The translations under genes were made by a program, and so were the position numbers. A stretch of 64,000 bases of DNA from Neocallimastix lanati (nom. inval.) (Eukaryota; Neocallimastigomycota; Neocallimastigomycetes; Neocallimastigales; Neocallimastigaceae): positions 372,501-436,500 of the forward strand of contig JACVTC010000115.1 of NCBI GenBank assembly GCA_016946835.1, read 5' to 3'. Under the pieces are notes generated by a model, which saw only the letters and a list, made by a program, of their open reading frames with translations, searched no databases and was not told where the DNA came from. Below, one piece after another: positions 12,336 through 25,240 of the stretch (its first letter is position 1; each line of letters starts with the position of its first letter).

Positions 12336-12900
12336 TCAAATTATTTATTATTTATTATTTATTATTTATTAATAAATATTCTTTTTTATTATTTATTATT
12401 TGTTATTTATTAATAAATACTCTTTTTTATTATTTATTATTTATTTATTTATTATTTATTATTTATTAATAAATACTCTTTTTATTTATTATTTATTATT
12501 TATTATTTATTATTTATTATTTATTATTTATTTATTTATTATTTATTATTTATTATTTATTATTTATTATTTATTATTTATTATTTATTATTTATTATTT
12601 ATTATTTACTATTTATTATTTATTATTTATTATTTACTATTTACTATTTACTATTTACTATTTACTATTTATTATTTATTATTTATTATTTATTATTTAT
12701 TAATAAATACTCTTTTTTATTATTTATTATTTATTATTCAATTATTTATTATTTATTATTTTTATATTTAATAAATACTCTTTTTTATTATTTATTATTT
12801 ATTATTCAATTATTTATTATTTATTATTTTTATATTTAATAAATACTCTTTTTTATTATTTATTATTCAATTATCTATTATTTATTATTTATTATTAATT
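12336..12900. repeat. Heptamer array (TTATTTA)n with higher-order units
   Basis: This is the same heptamer as at 8255-8480 in the opposite orientation. It is interrupted at intervals by AATAAATACTCTTTTT (near 12411, 12467, 12701, 12769 and 12837; a variant near 12371). In the right half the unit expands to about 65 bp containing TTATTCAATTATTTATT, repeated at about 12722, 12785 and 12853. The apparent ORF across it is a repeat artefact. Confidence 0.85.
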
Positions 12901-13479
12901 TTATTATTAATAAAAAAAAAAATTGAATATCTTGTTGTTGATAGTACAAGCAAGAATGAAGAGTAAACATTCAAATGAATGTTCTTATTAAATTTTAAAA
13001 TTTCTAAACAATCTATCAATGTTTTACATAATCTATATCTCTATTAAAAGTAATAATTTGTTATATAATCTTATTTTTATCTATCTATTTTTCTTTAACA
13101 ATGATATAATTATATATTATCGTAGTTTATTTTATTTTTATTTATTCGATATCAATAATATATATATAAATTTATATATAATTTATTTATTCATTCATTT
13201 ATTCATTCTTTCTTCATATATAAATGAAGTGGAGATTATTGTATAAATAGAAATACTTTCTTCTAGAAATATAAAAACATTCTAAAAAAAAAAAAAATAA
13301 AATAAAATGAAAAGTTAATAGATATATTCTCTTTATGAATATTTATTTTAGTCTTTTAATTTTATTATGAAAAAATTTCTGTATATTATTGAGCATATAT
13401 TCCTCCTATTTTTTTTTTTTTTTTATTTTTATTTTTATTTATTTTTATTTTTTTTTATATATTATATATTATATATATT

Positions 13480-13511
<32 letters not shown>

Positions 13512-14460
13512 ATTTTTAGATATCTATACTTTATTTTTAATTTAATTAATCTTTTTTTTTTTTTTTTTTTTTGAATTTTTAACTCCTATTTTTTTTTTTT
13601 TTTTTATATTTATTCTATTCTATTTATTCATGAATTATTGAAACAGACAATAAAAACTAGGCATAAACTATAATACATTAGAATAGAATACAATGAAATT
13701 GAATATAATGAAATTGAATATTATATAAGTAAATATATAATAGAATATAAATAAATATATAATAGAATATAATGAAATAGAATATTATATAAGTAAATAT
13801 ATAATAGAATATAATGAAATAGAATAGATTATCTCTGTTTATTATAAATAGAATATCTAATTTTTATTTATTTGCATTTAATTTTATTACTTTGTAGTGA
13901 ATTAATTAAATTCTATGTTAATAAAATGAATTTATATGTTGATAATTCGATATTCATATATATCATATATAATTCAATATATGTTCCTTGTATATTTTAA
14001 ATTATTCAAAAAAAAAATTAAAGAATTTTTATATATATAATTTTTTTTATATTTATTTCCAAATTTATCAAAGTTACACAAATTTAATTGAAAGCATATT
14101 TTTTAATTTTATTATTTTTTAAAATTCAAAAAAAAAAATTTTTTTGTTAATTTTATTATAAAGTTTATTTATTATAAAATAATGTTATTGTCGGAAGTTT
14201 ATTATTAATATTAATTTAATTATATATTTTTTTATTTATTATTTATTATTTATTATTTATTATTCAATTATTTATAATTTATAAGCATTTTATTATTTAT
14301 CATATGATAGAAGTATTAATATCATCTATATTGTTTACATTAAGATTCATATTTTAATAATATATTAATATTCTTTTAAATAATATATTTGCATAGGTGT
14401 GAAGTTTTTTTTTATGTTACCTTGATAAAATCAATTATAAATGTTTCAATAAATTTTAAT
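12901..14460. other. Gene-free AT-rich intergenic DNA
   Basis: It contains several T-runs of 15-25 bases (13410-13600) and a region at 13676-13830 where GAATATAATGAAAT-type units repeat imperfectly. No gene was seen. Confidence 0.5.
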
Positions 14461-14706
<246 letters not shown>

Positions 14707-16064
14707 GAATCAATAAAATTTTTATTTTTTAATTGAATAATAATAATTAATTATTAATAATTAATAATAAATAATAATAATAATATTAATAATAAAAATA
14801 TTAATGTAAATCATGAAATTATTCAATATAAATTATAAAATTATAGATATATTTTTATGGAATGTATCCTATCTTTGTAGTCCTGATTTTATTTTTATTT
14901 TTTTTTATTAATTAGATTATTGCTATCATTAATGATAATAATAATTATTATTATTATTAAAATTATTCTCATATTTTGATTTTTTTAATTTCAATTTTTA
15001 TTTATTTTATTTTTAATAATCTGAAAAATGAAAATAATAAAAAAAAAAAAAAGTTTTAACTTTTTGTTTAATTTTTAAATAATTAATAGATAATTCGAAA
15101 ATAATAAAATAAAAAATAAAATAAATATGTAAAAGTATTTTTTTTTATTGAATTTATCCTATCTATATAATAATAATAATTGCATTTTTTAAAATTAATT
15201 TGTTGCTAATAATAAAAATTAATAATAATAATTAATAATAATGATAATTAATAATAATAATTAATAACAATAATAATAATAATTACATGATTATTTAAAT
15301 TAAATATTATATTATCTAAATATTAAGAATTAATATTAAAAAATTAATTTTATAAAATTAATTTTTTGCTTGCATTAATTAATCTGTATATGCCTTTTTT
15401 ATTTTTATTATTTTTTATATTTTATCTTATTTTATTCAAATATTGTTCATAAACTTATTTAAAATTAATTAAAATTACTCATATATATATATTTTTTATT
15501 TTTTTTTATTTATTTTTATTTTTATTTTTAATTTTTTTTTAATTTTAATTCATATGAAAATTCATAAATAGGTTGTCATTATAATTAAATTATAGTTATA
15601 CTTAAATATGAATTTATAATATAAAAAAAAAAAAAAAAAAAAAAAGTAATGATTTTACTATACATGAAAATTCATGACAATGGCATTTGCCTATTATATT
15701 AGACAAGTATTTATTTAAATATTAAATTATTTATAATACTATTTAAATATTTTTTATTTTTATTTTTTTATTTTTTAAATAATTTTTAAATATTTTAAAT
15801 AAATTTTATGTTGCTGTTTCTATTTGCGAAAGTAAAAAGTAATTAGAAATAGAATACAAATTTTAAAAAAATATATATACATGTATATATATATATAGAA
15901 AGAACATAAACATTTATTATTATATATATAAAACTATTATTAATCATAAAATTATATAAATATATAATATTTGTTCATACGATAGTAAATAGTTTTATGG
16001 AATTTTTTTTATTATTTTTTAATTTTTAATACTACTCTATCAAAAATTTCTTATTTTATCTTAT
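14707..16064. other. AT-rich intergenic DNA 3' of the ankyrin gene
   Basis: It shows AATAAT-rich patches at 14740-14810 and 15170-15290 and a 23-base A-run near 15623. No coding sequence was recognised. Confidence 0.5.
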
Positions 16065-18467
16065 TTAATCATTTTTTTTTTCTTGAAAAATCATTTCATT
16101 AATCAATAATTTATTTTTCTCTTTATGGATTATATCTTCCCATACTTTATTGGATAAGAGAAAGCCTATCTTAGAGATGGTGAGAATTTTAATTATGAAA
16201 TGATTATTAAATACATAATGTCTATAGATTAGTTGAAGTAAATCTGTACAATTACGTTGCATCAATAGATTGATGGCATAAAATGTAATTTCTGCTCCAT
16301 GATGAATAGAAAATACTAGGTTTTTTCGATTAATCCATTGATATTGACATAAATGATAGAAAATGGTATTCTTTGTATTATCTATTTCATAATTTAGATA
16401 GGCTCCGTGTTCCAATAGTAATTTAGCAACTTTAAAATTATTTTTCGCTAGTGCTATTAAAAGTGGCGTCTTATAATACCGTTTATCAACTTTTATATAA
16501 TTCAAGTTACGATAATATTTAAGAATGAATTCAATCATTTCAAAGGAGGCATTGTATTCAATGCTATCAATTAAAATATCATTTTCATAGTTATTCATAC
16601 TGGCAAGAAGGAGATTATTTTCTTCTATGTAGTTTTTCAACTCTTTAATATCATTTTTCATGATTTTTTTTAATATTTCCTCCCTTTTTTCTACTATATT
16701 ACTCATATTACTCAATAATACTTTCTTTACTATATTGTTCATGGGGATGACCATCAAATTATTTCTAATGTAATTTCGAAAGAGTTGCTTTTCATATTCA
16801 TAGCCTCTTCCATTCAAGATTTCAAACAGTTCATTGAGAATAAGGCTGGAACCTCGTTGATCATTTTTTAATAAAATAATAAATAGATCATAAAAGGAAT
16901 TAATGATGGCTTTTTCATACATGGATTGATTAATTTTGATTTTATTCTTCTCTGTCTCTATTTTTCTACAGAGTCGCTGATTTGATATGGACTTCCTGTC
17001 TCGATAGAGTGAAAGTAACGCCATAACAAAAGTATTGTTATAAGGATAATATTTAAATAGTAGCCTTAATACCCTAACATCATTTTCATAGATGAGATGA
17101 GTCATAATTTTAGAGGTCATATGAATCCTATGATTAAAAATATATCTTATCGTTTCAATACTGTGAAGGAGAAGATGATGATGACGTCGATACAAAAAAT
17201 CAAAGACATTTTCATATTCATCAAAATAACTTAAATTTAAAATGGAATAGTTTAGATCGGCTCCCTGACTTAATAATTTATCGGCTATCGTAAATTTTTT
17301 TTGAGAGATGGCAACGGAAAGTGGTGTGCCATAGACTATTCCATCCTTCACTATATAATAGTTTAGGGTGGGATAGAAACTCATTAAATAATTTATAATT
17401 TCAATGGCAGTCCCTTTATTTTCAATGGTATGAATTAATATATCGTATTCTCTATGATTAAGAGAGGCTATCGAAATTTTATTGTTCATGATATAGCTCT
17501 GTAGTTGATCAAGATCCTCACTTAAAATAATGCTTTGTAAATCCGCTCTTATTTTCTCCGTATGCTCAAGCGTTTTCAATTCTTGAGCGGTTAGTGATAA
17601 ATTTAATGTATGACGTTCTATCCATTGAATAAATTCCCTTTTTCGTTGTGTCTTATTTCGTAGGTCAAAGGACTCCAATATTCCAAAAATATAACCGATG
17701 TTAAAATTTTTTGATAAGGTACCATATTTATAGAGGTTACATAGGGCTTCATAGTTTTTCCGATAGATCGCCATTTCATACATGGCATCACTTATTTCTA
17801 GTTTGGTCTTTTCATATGATGATAGAATGTCTTTGAGTTGCTCATTGGTTAAGGCTCTTCCTGTTCGCTGTATTAAAAGTAAATCTATAATACAATGTTT
17901 ATCATACCTATAGTAATATTGAAGAATGGCTTCTAATGTCCTATTGCTATACGCTTTTTTATTAGTTATTAATAATTGAAGATTCATTGGATTCATTGTA
18001 AACCCTTGACTCAACATATATGTTAAGGATTTCTTAAAACAACCCCATGTTTTTTTTTCATAATATAAATACTTAAAAAATTTCTTTTGTTCCTTTTCCT
18101 CAATATCACATTGCTTATAATTAATGTCTGCTCCTTCTTTAATCAATAAATCTGCTAATTTAAAATTTCCTTTTAAAACGGCATAATATAGTGGAGAATT
18201 ATAGGCGTGATCACCAAAATTTAAAGTTTCAAAATGACTAACATTAAGAATAGATTGTATCATTTTAGTAGAGGCATTCTGCTTAATTGAATACACTAAG
18301 AGACTCTTCTTATTTATTCCAGTTCCTCCTCCTTCCTTTCCATCCTTTCTTATTAAGGATACAATTTTCTTTCTTTTTAGGTAATGCTTAAGTCCTTGAA
18401 TATCATCTTTCAATATAAATTGTGTTATCTTTTTCTTGTAGTGTAATCCTTTAATTTTTTTAAACAT
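16065..18467 (-). CDS. Ankyrin-repeat-like protein of three ~288-aa modules, 800 aa
   Basis: A single open frame of 800 residues with balanced composition. Three ankyrin-type helices pairs are clear: SPLYYAVLKGNFKLADLLIK followed by EGADINY (about 91-117), TPLSVAISQKKFTIADKLLS followed by QGADLNY (381-407), and TPLLIALAKNNFKVAKLLLE followed by HGAYLNY (667-693). Each is preceded by a unit with ILxDDIQGLKHYL / ILSEDLDQLQSYI / IMKNDIKELKNYI and SLLVYSIKQNAS / DILIHTIENKGT / DILIDSIEYNAS. Module starts are at about residues 16, 308 and 596, so the whole protein is a triplication; the third module is shorter at its C-terminus. Ankyrin domains mediate protein-protein contacts; the partner is unknown. 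No signal peptide or membrane segment. The start is the first ATG after a T-rich leader and there is no sign of introns. GC content is higher than in flanking DNA. Confidence 0.88.
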   Translation of the reverse strand: MFKKIKGLHYKKKITQFILKDDIQGLKHYLKRKKIVSLIRKDGKEGGGTGINKKSLLVYSIKQNASTKMIQSILNVSHFETLNFGDHAYNSPLYYAVLKGNFKLADLLIKEGADINYKQCDIEEKEQKKFFKYLYYEKKTWGCFKKSLTYMLSQGFTMNPMNLQLLITNKKAYSNRTLEAILQYYYRYDKHCIIDLLLIQRTGRALTNEQLKDILSSYEKTKLEISDAMYEMAIYRKNYEALCNLYKYGTLSKNFNIGYIFGILESFDLRNKTQRKREFIQWIERHTLNLSLTAQELKTLEHTEKIRADLQSIILSEDLDQLQSYIMNNKISIASLNHREYDILIHTIENKGTAIEIINYLMSFYPTLNYYIVKDGIVYGTPLSVAISQKKFTIADKLLSQGADLNYSILNLSYFDEYENVFDFLYRRHHHLLLHSIETIRYIFNHRIHMTSKIMTHLIYENDVRVLRLLFKYYPYNNTFVMALLSLYRDRKSISNQRLCRKIETEKNKIKINQSMYEKAIINSFYDLFIILLKNDQRGSSLILNELFEILNGRGYEYEKQLFRNYIRNNLMVIPMNNIVKKVLLSNMSNIVEKREEILKKIMKNDIKELKNYIEENNLLLASMNNYENDILIDSIEYNASFEMIEFILKYYRNLNYIKVDKRYYKTPLLIALAKNNFKVAKLLLEHGAYLNYEIDNTKNTIFYHLCQYQWINRKNLVFSIHHGAEITFYAINLLMQRNCTDLLQLIYRHYVFNNHFIIKILTISKIGFLLSNKVWEDIIHKEKNKLLINEMIFQEKKND

Positions 18468-18505
18468 ATTTCTTTTTTATTTTTCATGATTATATTAATT
18501 ATATG

Positions 18506-18544
<39 letters not shown>

Positions 18545-18752
18545 TACTTTTTCTTTATATATATAAATAAAAAATAACCAAAACTATAAAATGAAAAAAC
18601 AAATAAAAAAAAAAAAAGAATCTTTGAACAACAATATAGATATTTTCTATGAATTTTTTTTTTAATTTTTATTTTTAAAGTTCCATTTAAAAAAAAATTA
18701 TTATTTCTTATTCTTATTCTTATATGATCATTCAATGTTTAAAATTTATTAA

Positions 18753-18804
<52 letters not shown>

Positions 18805-18995
18805 CAATTCGTTTGCACGTTCCTAAATGATATAATTTATTATTAATTTTTTTGTTTATTTTTTACACCAACAATATATATAATTTGTAAATATGAATGC
18901 ATGTATTTATTTACACCTGTTTTTATGGATATTTTTAATTGAAAGCTGTCCCCAAAAAAAAATTAAACTTTTTAATGGAAGAATAGAAGTTTTAG

Positions 18996-19030
<35 letters not shown>

Positions 19031-20161
19031 ATTAATTAAAATTAAAAAAGCTACTAAGTATATAAGTATATTTTTTTTTATAATATTTTTAAGTAAATAC
19101 AAACAACCAATATTTAAAATAAAAATAAATAAATAAATAAATAAATAAAATAAAAAAAAAAAAAAAAAAAAACTAAAATAAAAAAATTAATAATATTATA
19201 AAAATTAAAAAAATTTAAAAAATTTAAAAAAAAAAAAAAATTAAAAGTTAAAAAATAAAAAATAAAAATAGGCTAAATATCTTTCATAGTATTTTTATAA
19301 TATTTTTAATTAGTATTTTTAATTTTTAATTTTTTTTTTTTTTATGAATCATTTTACATTTTTTTTTTTTTTTTTAATAATTATTTTATAATTATTTATT
19401 AAAATATTTAATTATTAAATAAATATATATGCTAAATAATTAAAAACTCTTTTAAATACTACTGTTCATGTGCAAAAAATATAAAAGAAAAAGAATTTTA
19501 AAAGTTTGATGATGTAAAAATAAAATAAATTTAGTTTAAATATTTTTTAATGATATATTAAAATGATTTAATTAATTTATAATATAAAAAAAGCATTTAA
19601 TTAATTTGTAATATATATATATATATAAACAAATTATTTATAAAAACAAAAAAAAAAAAAAAAAAACTAAATATGAATAGTAATAAATTATTATGTATTA
19701 CAAAAATTAATAAACTTTTATAAAATAAAATAAAATAAAATAAATTCTTTGTGAAATGATTACACTAATGTAATAAATGTTAATTTATGATCTTAATGCC
19801 ATATGTTCCGAAAGTGCAACTTTGCAAAATGTTAATACTTCTCATAATCATTTTTTATAAAAATAAAATTCCTTTTCTTTTTTTTTTTTTGTACATGAAT
19901 AGTTGGGTATTAAGAGTGTTTTTTTGTTTTTATTATATTGTAATTTTTTACCAAATTTCTTTAATCTCTGATTAATTACATCAATCATTTTTTTTTTTTT
20001 TTTTTTAAAATATAACTTAATTACTAAAAGGTTTATTTAATTATAATGAATACACATAAATTGATTTATATATATATTTATATATATATATATATGATTT
20101 ATATATGATATTTGAATAATTTTTTTTTTTTAAAATATTTATTATTTTAATTCTTATTACT

Positions 20162-20210
<49 letters not shown>

Positions 20211-20675
20211 AATAAATAAATTAAGGTATCAAATATATGATAAATTTGTTTTTTATTAACATTTGTTTTTCAACTTTAAATTTCTATATTTTAAATTTAA
20301 AGTTATTATATTAATATCATATATTTTTGTGCTCATTATTAACATGTTTTTTTTTTGTAGATATAAAAATATATAAATAAATATGTAAGAAATAATTGAA
20401 TAGATATCATTTCTAAAAAAAAAAAAAAATTTTTTTTTTATTTTTATTTTTGTTTCTACTAAAAATGTATTTTCATTTCCATTTCTATAATAATAATAAT
20501 AATAATTATTATTATTATTATTATTATTTTATTTTTTTTTCTTTATCGTTAAATAAAAAATGAATAAATTATTTAAATAAAATAAATATTGTGATAAATA
20601 AAAAAAAAAACTAAATTTGATATATGTTATAAATTATTATTTTATGGTATATTTTTTAATATTTTTATATTATTT

Positions 20676-20735
<60 letters not shown>

Positions 20736-20815
20736 TACTTTTTATATATATACCTATATATATATATATAATTATTAATCGTATTGTTGTTATTTTAATT
20801 GTAAATTTGGATATC
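18468..20815. other. AT-rich spacer between ankyrin and transporter genes
   Basis: Both neighbours are on the minus strand, so this holds the upstream region of the ankyrin gene and the 3' flank of the transporter. It contains very long T-runs (18755-18798, 20164-20204, 20680-20724) and poly-A runs (19000-19027). A perfect inverted (AAT)n/(ATT)n lies at 20487-20528. The open frame at 19787-19975 has no convincing composition. Confidence 0.5.
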
Positions 20816-22129
20816 TTATTTAAGTGATGGATTCAGTTGACATTCTATTTCTACCATTATTGAATCATTATCATTAATGTCTTTCTTTTCTGTTTCTGAT
20901 TTTTTCATTTCAGGTGTATCCGTATTCTTTGTATTATTTGTATCGGTTTTTCGTTTTTTATCATTGATACAATAGATTAATAGGGTTCCTAGGAAGGCCA
21001 TGCCACCTAGATAGGAAAATACAATAGTATAGTTATTATTCGTCTTTTCTAGTATCATTCCTGAAATCGCTGGTCCTACAACTCCTGCTACCAGCCCATA
21101 GGCTGTAAAAATAATACCATAGATCATACCAAAATTGGTTAATCCAAAAATATCTGCTGCTAACGGTCCTGATATGGTAAAGAGGGCTCCAAACCCGATA
21201 CCGACACCAATGGTTCCGATGCAAACAATCAGAAGATTAGAGGTATGAGGCATAACTAAATAGCCTATGGTGGTTAAAAAGAAGGCAAGTGCACCGGTTA
21301 TTCTGGCCCCTATTTTATCTGAGAGCCACCCCACCACAATACGAAAGAGTCCATTGGCTAAATTAAAGGTGGTAAGAATACTGACTCCTGGTTTTCCGAT
21401 CTCGGTAGCATAACTTTTGGAAAGAGTAATCATGGAAATACCGGAGGCACCCATAAATATCCATACAAACCATATTAACCAAAATTCTTTTGTTTTTAAG
21501 GATTCCTTCACCGTCATATCATGAAGTGAATTTGCCTTCTGTTGACTTCGATTATCCTCCCTTATATAAATTTTTACCAACAAAAAGGCTACCATATTGG
21601 ATATAACCATGATAGATATTGTCAATAGATTAACAAAATTATATCCTTGATGATTTAATAAAGCATTTAAAATGGGAGATAAAGCTGCAGCAGATATTCC
21701 AAATAATAAATTTATGATACCGCTCACTAGACCTTTTCTTGTAGGAAAAGCTTGTTGAACCGTGGTAAGTCCTGGTCCATAAACAAAACTACAACCTAGG
21801 TTGACTGTGAAAGCCCAAACATAAACCCAATAAATACTTTTTGCAAAATATAAAATAATAAAAGCGATTAAATAAAATGCGGTACCAATCAAAATACAAT
21901 AGGCCATGCCAATTTTGGCATGAATTCTTCCAGTAAAGAACATGACGAGAGCCAATGCAAGTAACATAAAGGTTAACACTAAACCCGTTTCGGTATTACC
22001 AACATGAAATTTCTCTTGCCAATATGAACTCATCACACCAGGATATCCAAAGGATATAACCCCTGCCCAAAAAATGGGAATTCCACATCCTGCAATTTTT
22101 ACAATTGAATCTAGCACTTTATTTTTCAT
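20816..22129 (-). CDS. Major facilitator superfamily transporter, OFA (oxalate/formate antiporter)-like, 437 aa
   Basis: An integral membrane transporter with 12 predicted hydrophobic segments. The first is about residues 11-33 (CGIPIFWAGVISFGYPGVM). Then come FMLLALALVMFFTGRIHAKIG with the loop 2-3 signature region (about 54-74) and GCSFVYGPGLTTVQQAFPTR (112-131). A central cytoplasmic loop holds MTVKESLKTKEFWLIWFVW (about 205-223), which resembles the loop before TM7 in OFA-family proteins. VVGWLSDKIGARITGA (about 262-277) is the symmetry-related MFS motif, and GVGIGFGALFTISGPLAADI follows (about 310-329). The C-terminal 45 residues are hydrophilic and Lys/Asp/Asn-rich. The family exchanges small monocarboxylates or dicarboxylates; the substrate here cannot be told. 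No introns, higher GC than surroundings and bacterial-like sequence suggest acquisition by horizontal transfer (inference). Confidence 0.85.
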   Translation of the reverse strand: MKNKVLDSIVKIAGCGIPIFWAGVISFGYPGVMSSYWQEKFHVGNTETGLVLTFMLLALALVMFFTGRIHAKIGMAYCILIGTAFYLIAFIILYFAKSIYWVYVWAFTVNLGCSFVYGPGLTTVQQAFPTRKGLVSGIINLLFGISAAALSPILNALLNHQGYNFVNLLTISIMVISNMVAFLLVKIYIREDNRSQQKANSLHDMTVKESLKTKEFWLIWFVWIFMGASGISMITLSKSYATEIGKPGVSILTTFNLANGLFRIVVGWLSDKIGARITGALAFFLTTIGYLVMPHTSNLLIVCIGTIGVGIGFGALFTISGPLAADIFGLTNFGMIYGIIFTAYGLVAGVVGPAISGMILEKTNNNYTIVFSYLGGMAFLGTLLIYCINDKKRKTDTNNTKNTDTPEMKKSETEKKDINDNDSIMVEIECQLNPSLK

Positions 22130-22429
22130 ATTATTTATATTCTTATTTAATTATTAATATTATTATTATTTTTTTATTTTATTTTAAAATTTTTTAATTA
22201 TAAATAAAAAATTTTTTTTTTAACTTAAATATAAATTAATAATATATATGTAAAGATAATAAAAAAAAAAATAGAATTAGATTATAAATAGAAATTTAAA
22301 GTTAAAATTTCAAAATTTGTAATTTCAAAATCTAAAAAATAATATAAAAAAAATTTATTTTTTTTATTTTTTTATATCATTTAAAGATTTTAAAATAAAT
22401 AAATAATAAATAAAAATTTGATGAAAAAA

Positions 22430-22468
<39 letters not shown>

Positions 22469-22540
22469 CCCTTAATAGATTGATCTAGAATAATTTTATA
22501 TATATATAGAAAAAAAAAAAAAAAAAAAAAAAAATGATCG
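22130..22540. other. AT-rich upstream region of the transporter gene
   Basis: It holds poly-A, poly-T and TA runs, including a 40-base A/T homopolymer pair at 22423-22468. No gene or specific regulatory motif was recognised. Confidence 0.5.
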
Positions 22541-22682
22541 ATTGTAATAAAATCTATGAATGTGGAGCATTTCGGAAAAAGTTGTTTTTTTACTTTGCAA
22601 TGTGGCATTCATATTGTTGTAATATAAATGGTATTTAAAAAAAAATTTTTTTTTAATATATTTTTTTTTAACATAATTACAA

Positions 22683-22753
<71 letters not shown>

Positions 22754-22755
22754 GT
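22541..22755. repeat. SINE-like 3' end, copy A, with (AAAT)n tail
   Basis: About 130 bp (core ACTTTGCAATGTGGCATTC, then TTGTTGTAATATAAATGGTA) is followed by an A/T palindromic stretch and a pure (AAAT)n tail at 22683-22755. A diverged direct copy with the same order and its own AAAT tail begins at 23068. Tetranucleotide tails after a conserved 3' end are typical of LINE/SINE insertions. Confidence 0.6.
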
Positions 22756-22789
22756 AAATAAATTATAATAAATAAATAAATTATAATCA

Positions 22790-23335
<546 letters not shown>

Positions 23336-24019
23336 ATAAAACTGTGTTAATTATTAAAAAATAAAATGTTTTAAATATTTTTCTTAATTGCTTTGTAATA
23401 TAGAAAAAGACTGAATAATTTAATATCATTTTATTTATAAATAAATAATTAAATTTAAATAATAAAAATAAATAATAAATAAATAAATAATAAATAAATA
23501 AATAATAAATAATAAATAAATAATAAATAATTTAAAAATAAAATTTAATTATTCTTTTTGAAAAAAAAGAAAAAAAAAAGATAATTCTAAAGTATTTGAT
23601 GCATTATATCGATTGCAAAAAAAATAAAAATGAAATTAAAAAAGTCCTTTAGATATGCAACCTAAAATTATATTTAACGTTTATTGCATTTTATAATATG
23701 TGTTGATTCTAGTTAATAATGAATTTTTTTTTTTATTTTTCTTATAATTAATATTGACCTTAATTTATTATAATGATTGTATATATAATTTATGTTGGCA
23801 TGTTGGCTCCCCTCTTATAAAATGGAAAACATTGAGAGAGTATTATAATCAATCGATTTTCCTCGTAATTTAGATATTTATATTGATAAATCATATTTGC
23901 TTAAAGTCTGAAAAATCGATTATATCAAATAAGACCTTGATGTTAATGACTGATATCTAAAAAAAAAAAAGAGAATGAAATGCTAAATATTCTTAGTTAA
24001 AGTTGAACTCTCATAGTTC

Positions 24020-24062
<43 letters not shown>

Positions 24063-24099
24063 ATATTTTATAATTAAATAATTAGTTTTTGTTTAAATA

Positions 24100-24102
<3 letters not shown>

Positions 24103-24145
<43 letters not shown>

Positions 24146-24157
24146 AAGAATATGTTT

Positions 24158-24193
<36 letters not shown>

Positions 24194-24244
24194 AAGAATA
24201 TGTTTAATTTTTTTTTTTTTTTTTTTAAAATAAAGAATATGTTT

Positions 24245-24277
<33 letters not shown>
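24103..24277. repeat. Poly-T with a 20-bp spacer repeated three times
   Basis: The spacer AAAATAAAGAATATGTTTAA occurs at 24140, 24188 and 24227, each flanked by T-runs of 18-35 bases. Spacing differs only through T-run length. Confidence 0.85.
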
Positions 24278-24282
<5 letters not shown>

Positions 24283-24797
24283 AATAATCCCTTTTAATTA
24301 TTTTACTATTATAATGAATTAATTATTACTAAATCAATAAAATTTTTAACGAATGTAATTTTTAATATTTCAATTTAGATGATTCTATTTATTTATGTGC
24401 TTTAATAAAATAACTTATAATAAATATTTATTGATATTTTTATATTTAAATACACAATATATTTCATATCGTATTTAGTGATTTTATTTATTTATTTTTT
24501 CTAATAAAATTTTTAAAGCTAAAAAGTGGAGCAAATTATCGTTAATGGATGACCATAATAATTATTAAAAAAAAAAAAGAAAAAAATTTTTTTTAATATA
24601 ATTATTGATATATAAAGAATATATTAATATATTTATCATTCAAAATATTTTTATTGAGCAATACAATATAATTCTTTAAATCAAATATTTAATGTTAAAT
24701 AGATTATTATTTTTTGTTTATATACTTTTTTTTTTTCTTTGGTTTGTACAACAACAAATATTAATACAAAATCATATTATGATATTGTGAGTTATAC

Positions 24798-24845
<48 letters not shown>

Positions 24846-25105
24846 AATATTTTTCTTTTTTAAAAGTTAAAAAGTATCATTTGAATTTTGGAAATTATGG
24901 AATTTAATGAAAACTTTTTTAATTAAATTCTATTTTTTATTATATGTATAATATATGTAATATATATAATATATATTATGTTATTTATGTATATATGTTT
25001 TTTTAATAATTCAAATTGACAGATGTTAATAAAAAGAAATTTTTTTTTTATTTTTATTTTTTTGATTCCATATATATAATATTTAAATAAAAGTATCGAA
25101 CTAAC

Positions 25106-25107
<2 letters not shown>

Positions 25108-25173
<66 letters not shown>

Positions 25174-25240
25174 AAATAAATAAATAAATAAATAATAAAT
25201 AAATAAATAAATAATAAATAAATAAATAATAAATAAATTT
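25108..25240. repeat. (AAAT)n array changing to AATAAAT-containing units
   Basis: Pure AAAT at 25108-25170 changes to blocks of AAAT separated by AAT, giving 15-23-bp higher-order units. Confidence 0.85.

Noticed and set aside
19787-19975. Plus-strand 62-aa ORF starting MILMPYVPKVQLCK
   Set aside because: Slightly better composition at the start, but then Phe/Leu-rich homopolymer translation and no supporting context.
22390-22608. Minus-strand 72-aa ORF
   Set aside because: Mostly Phe and Lys from homopolymers; the rest overlaps the SINE-like repeat.
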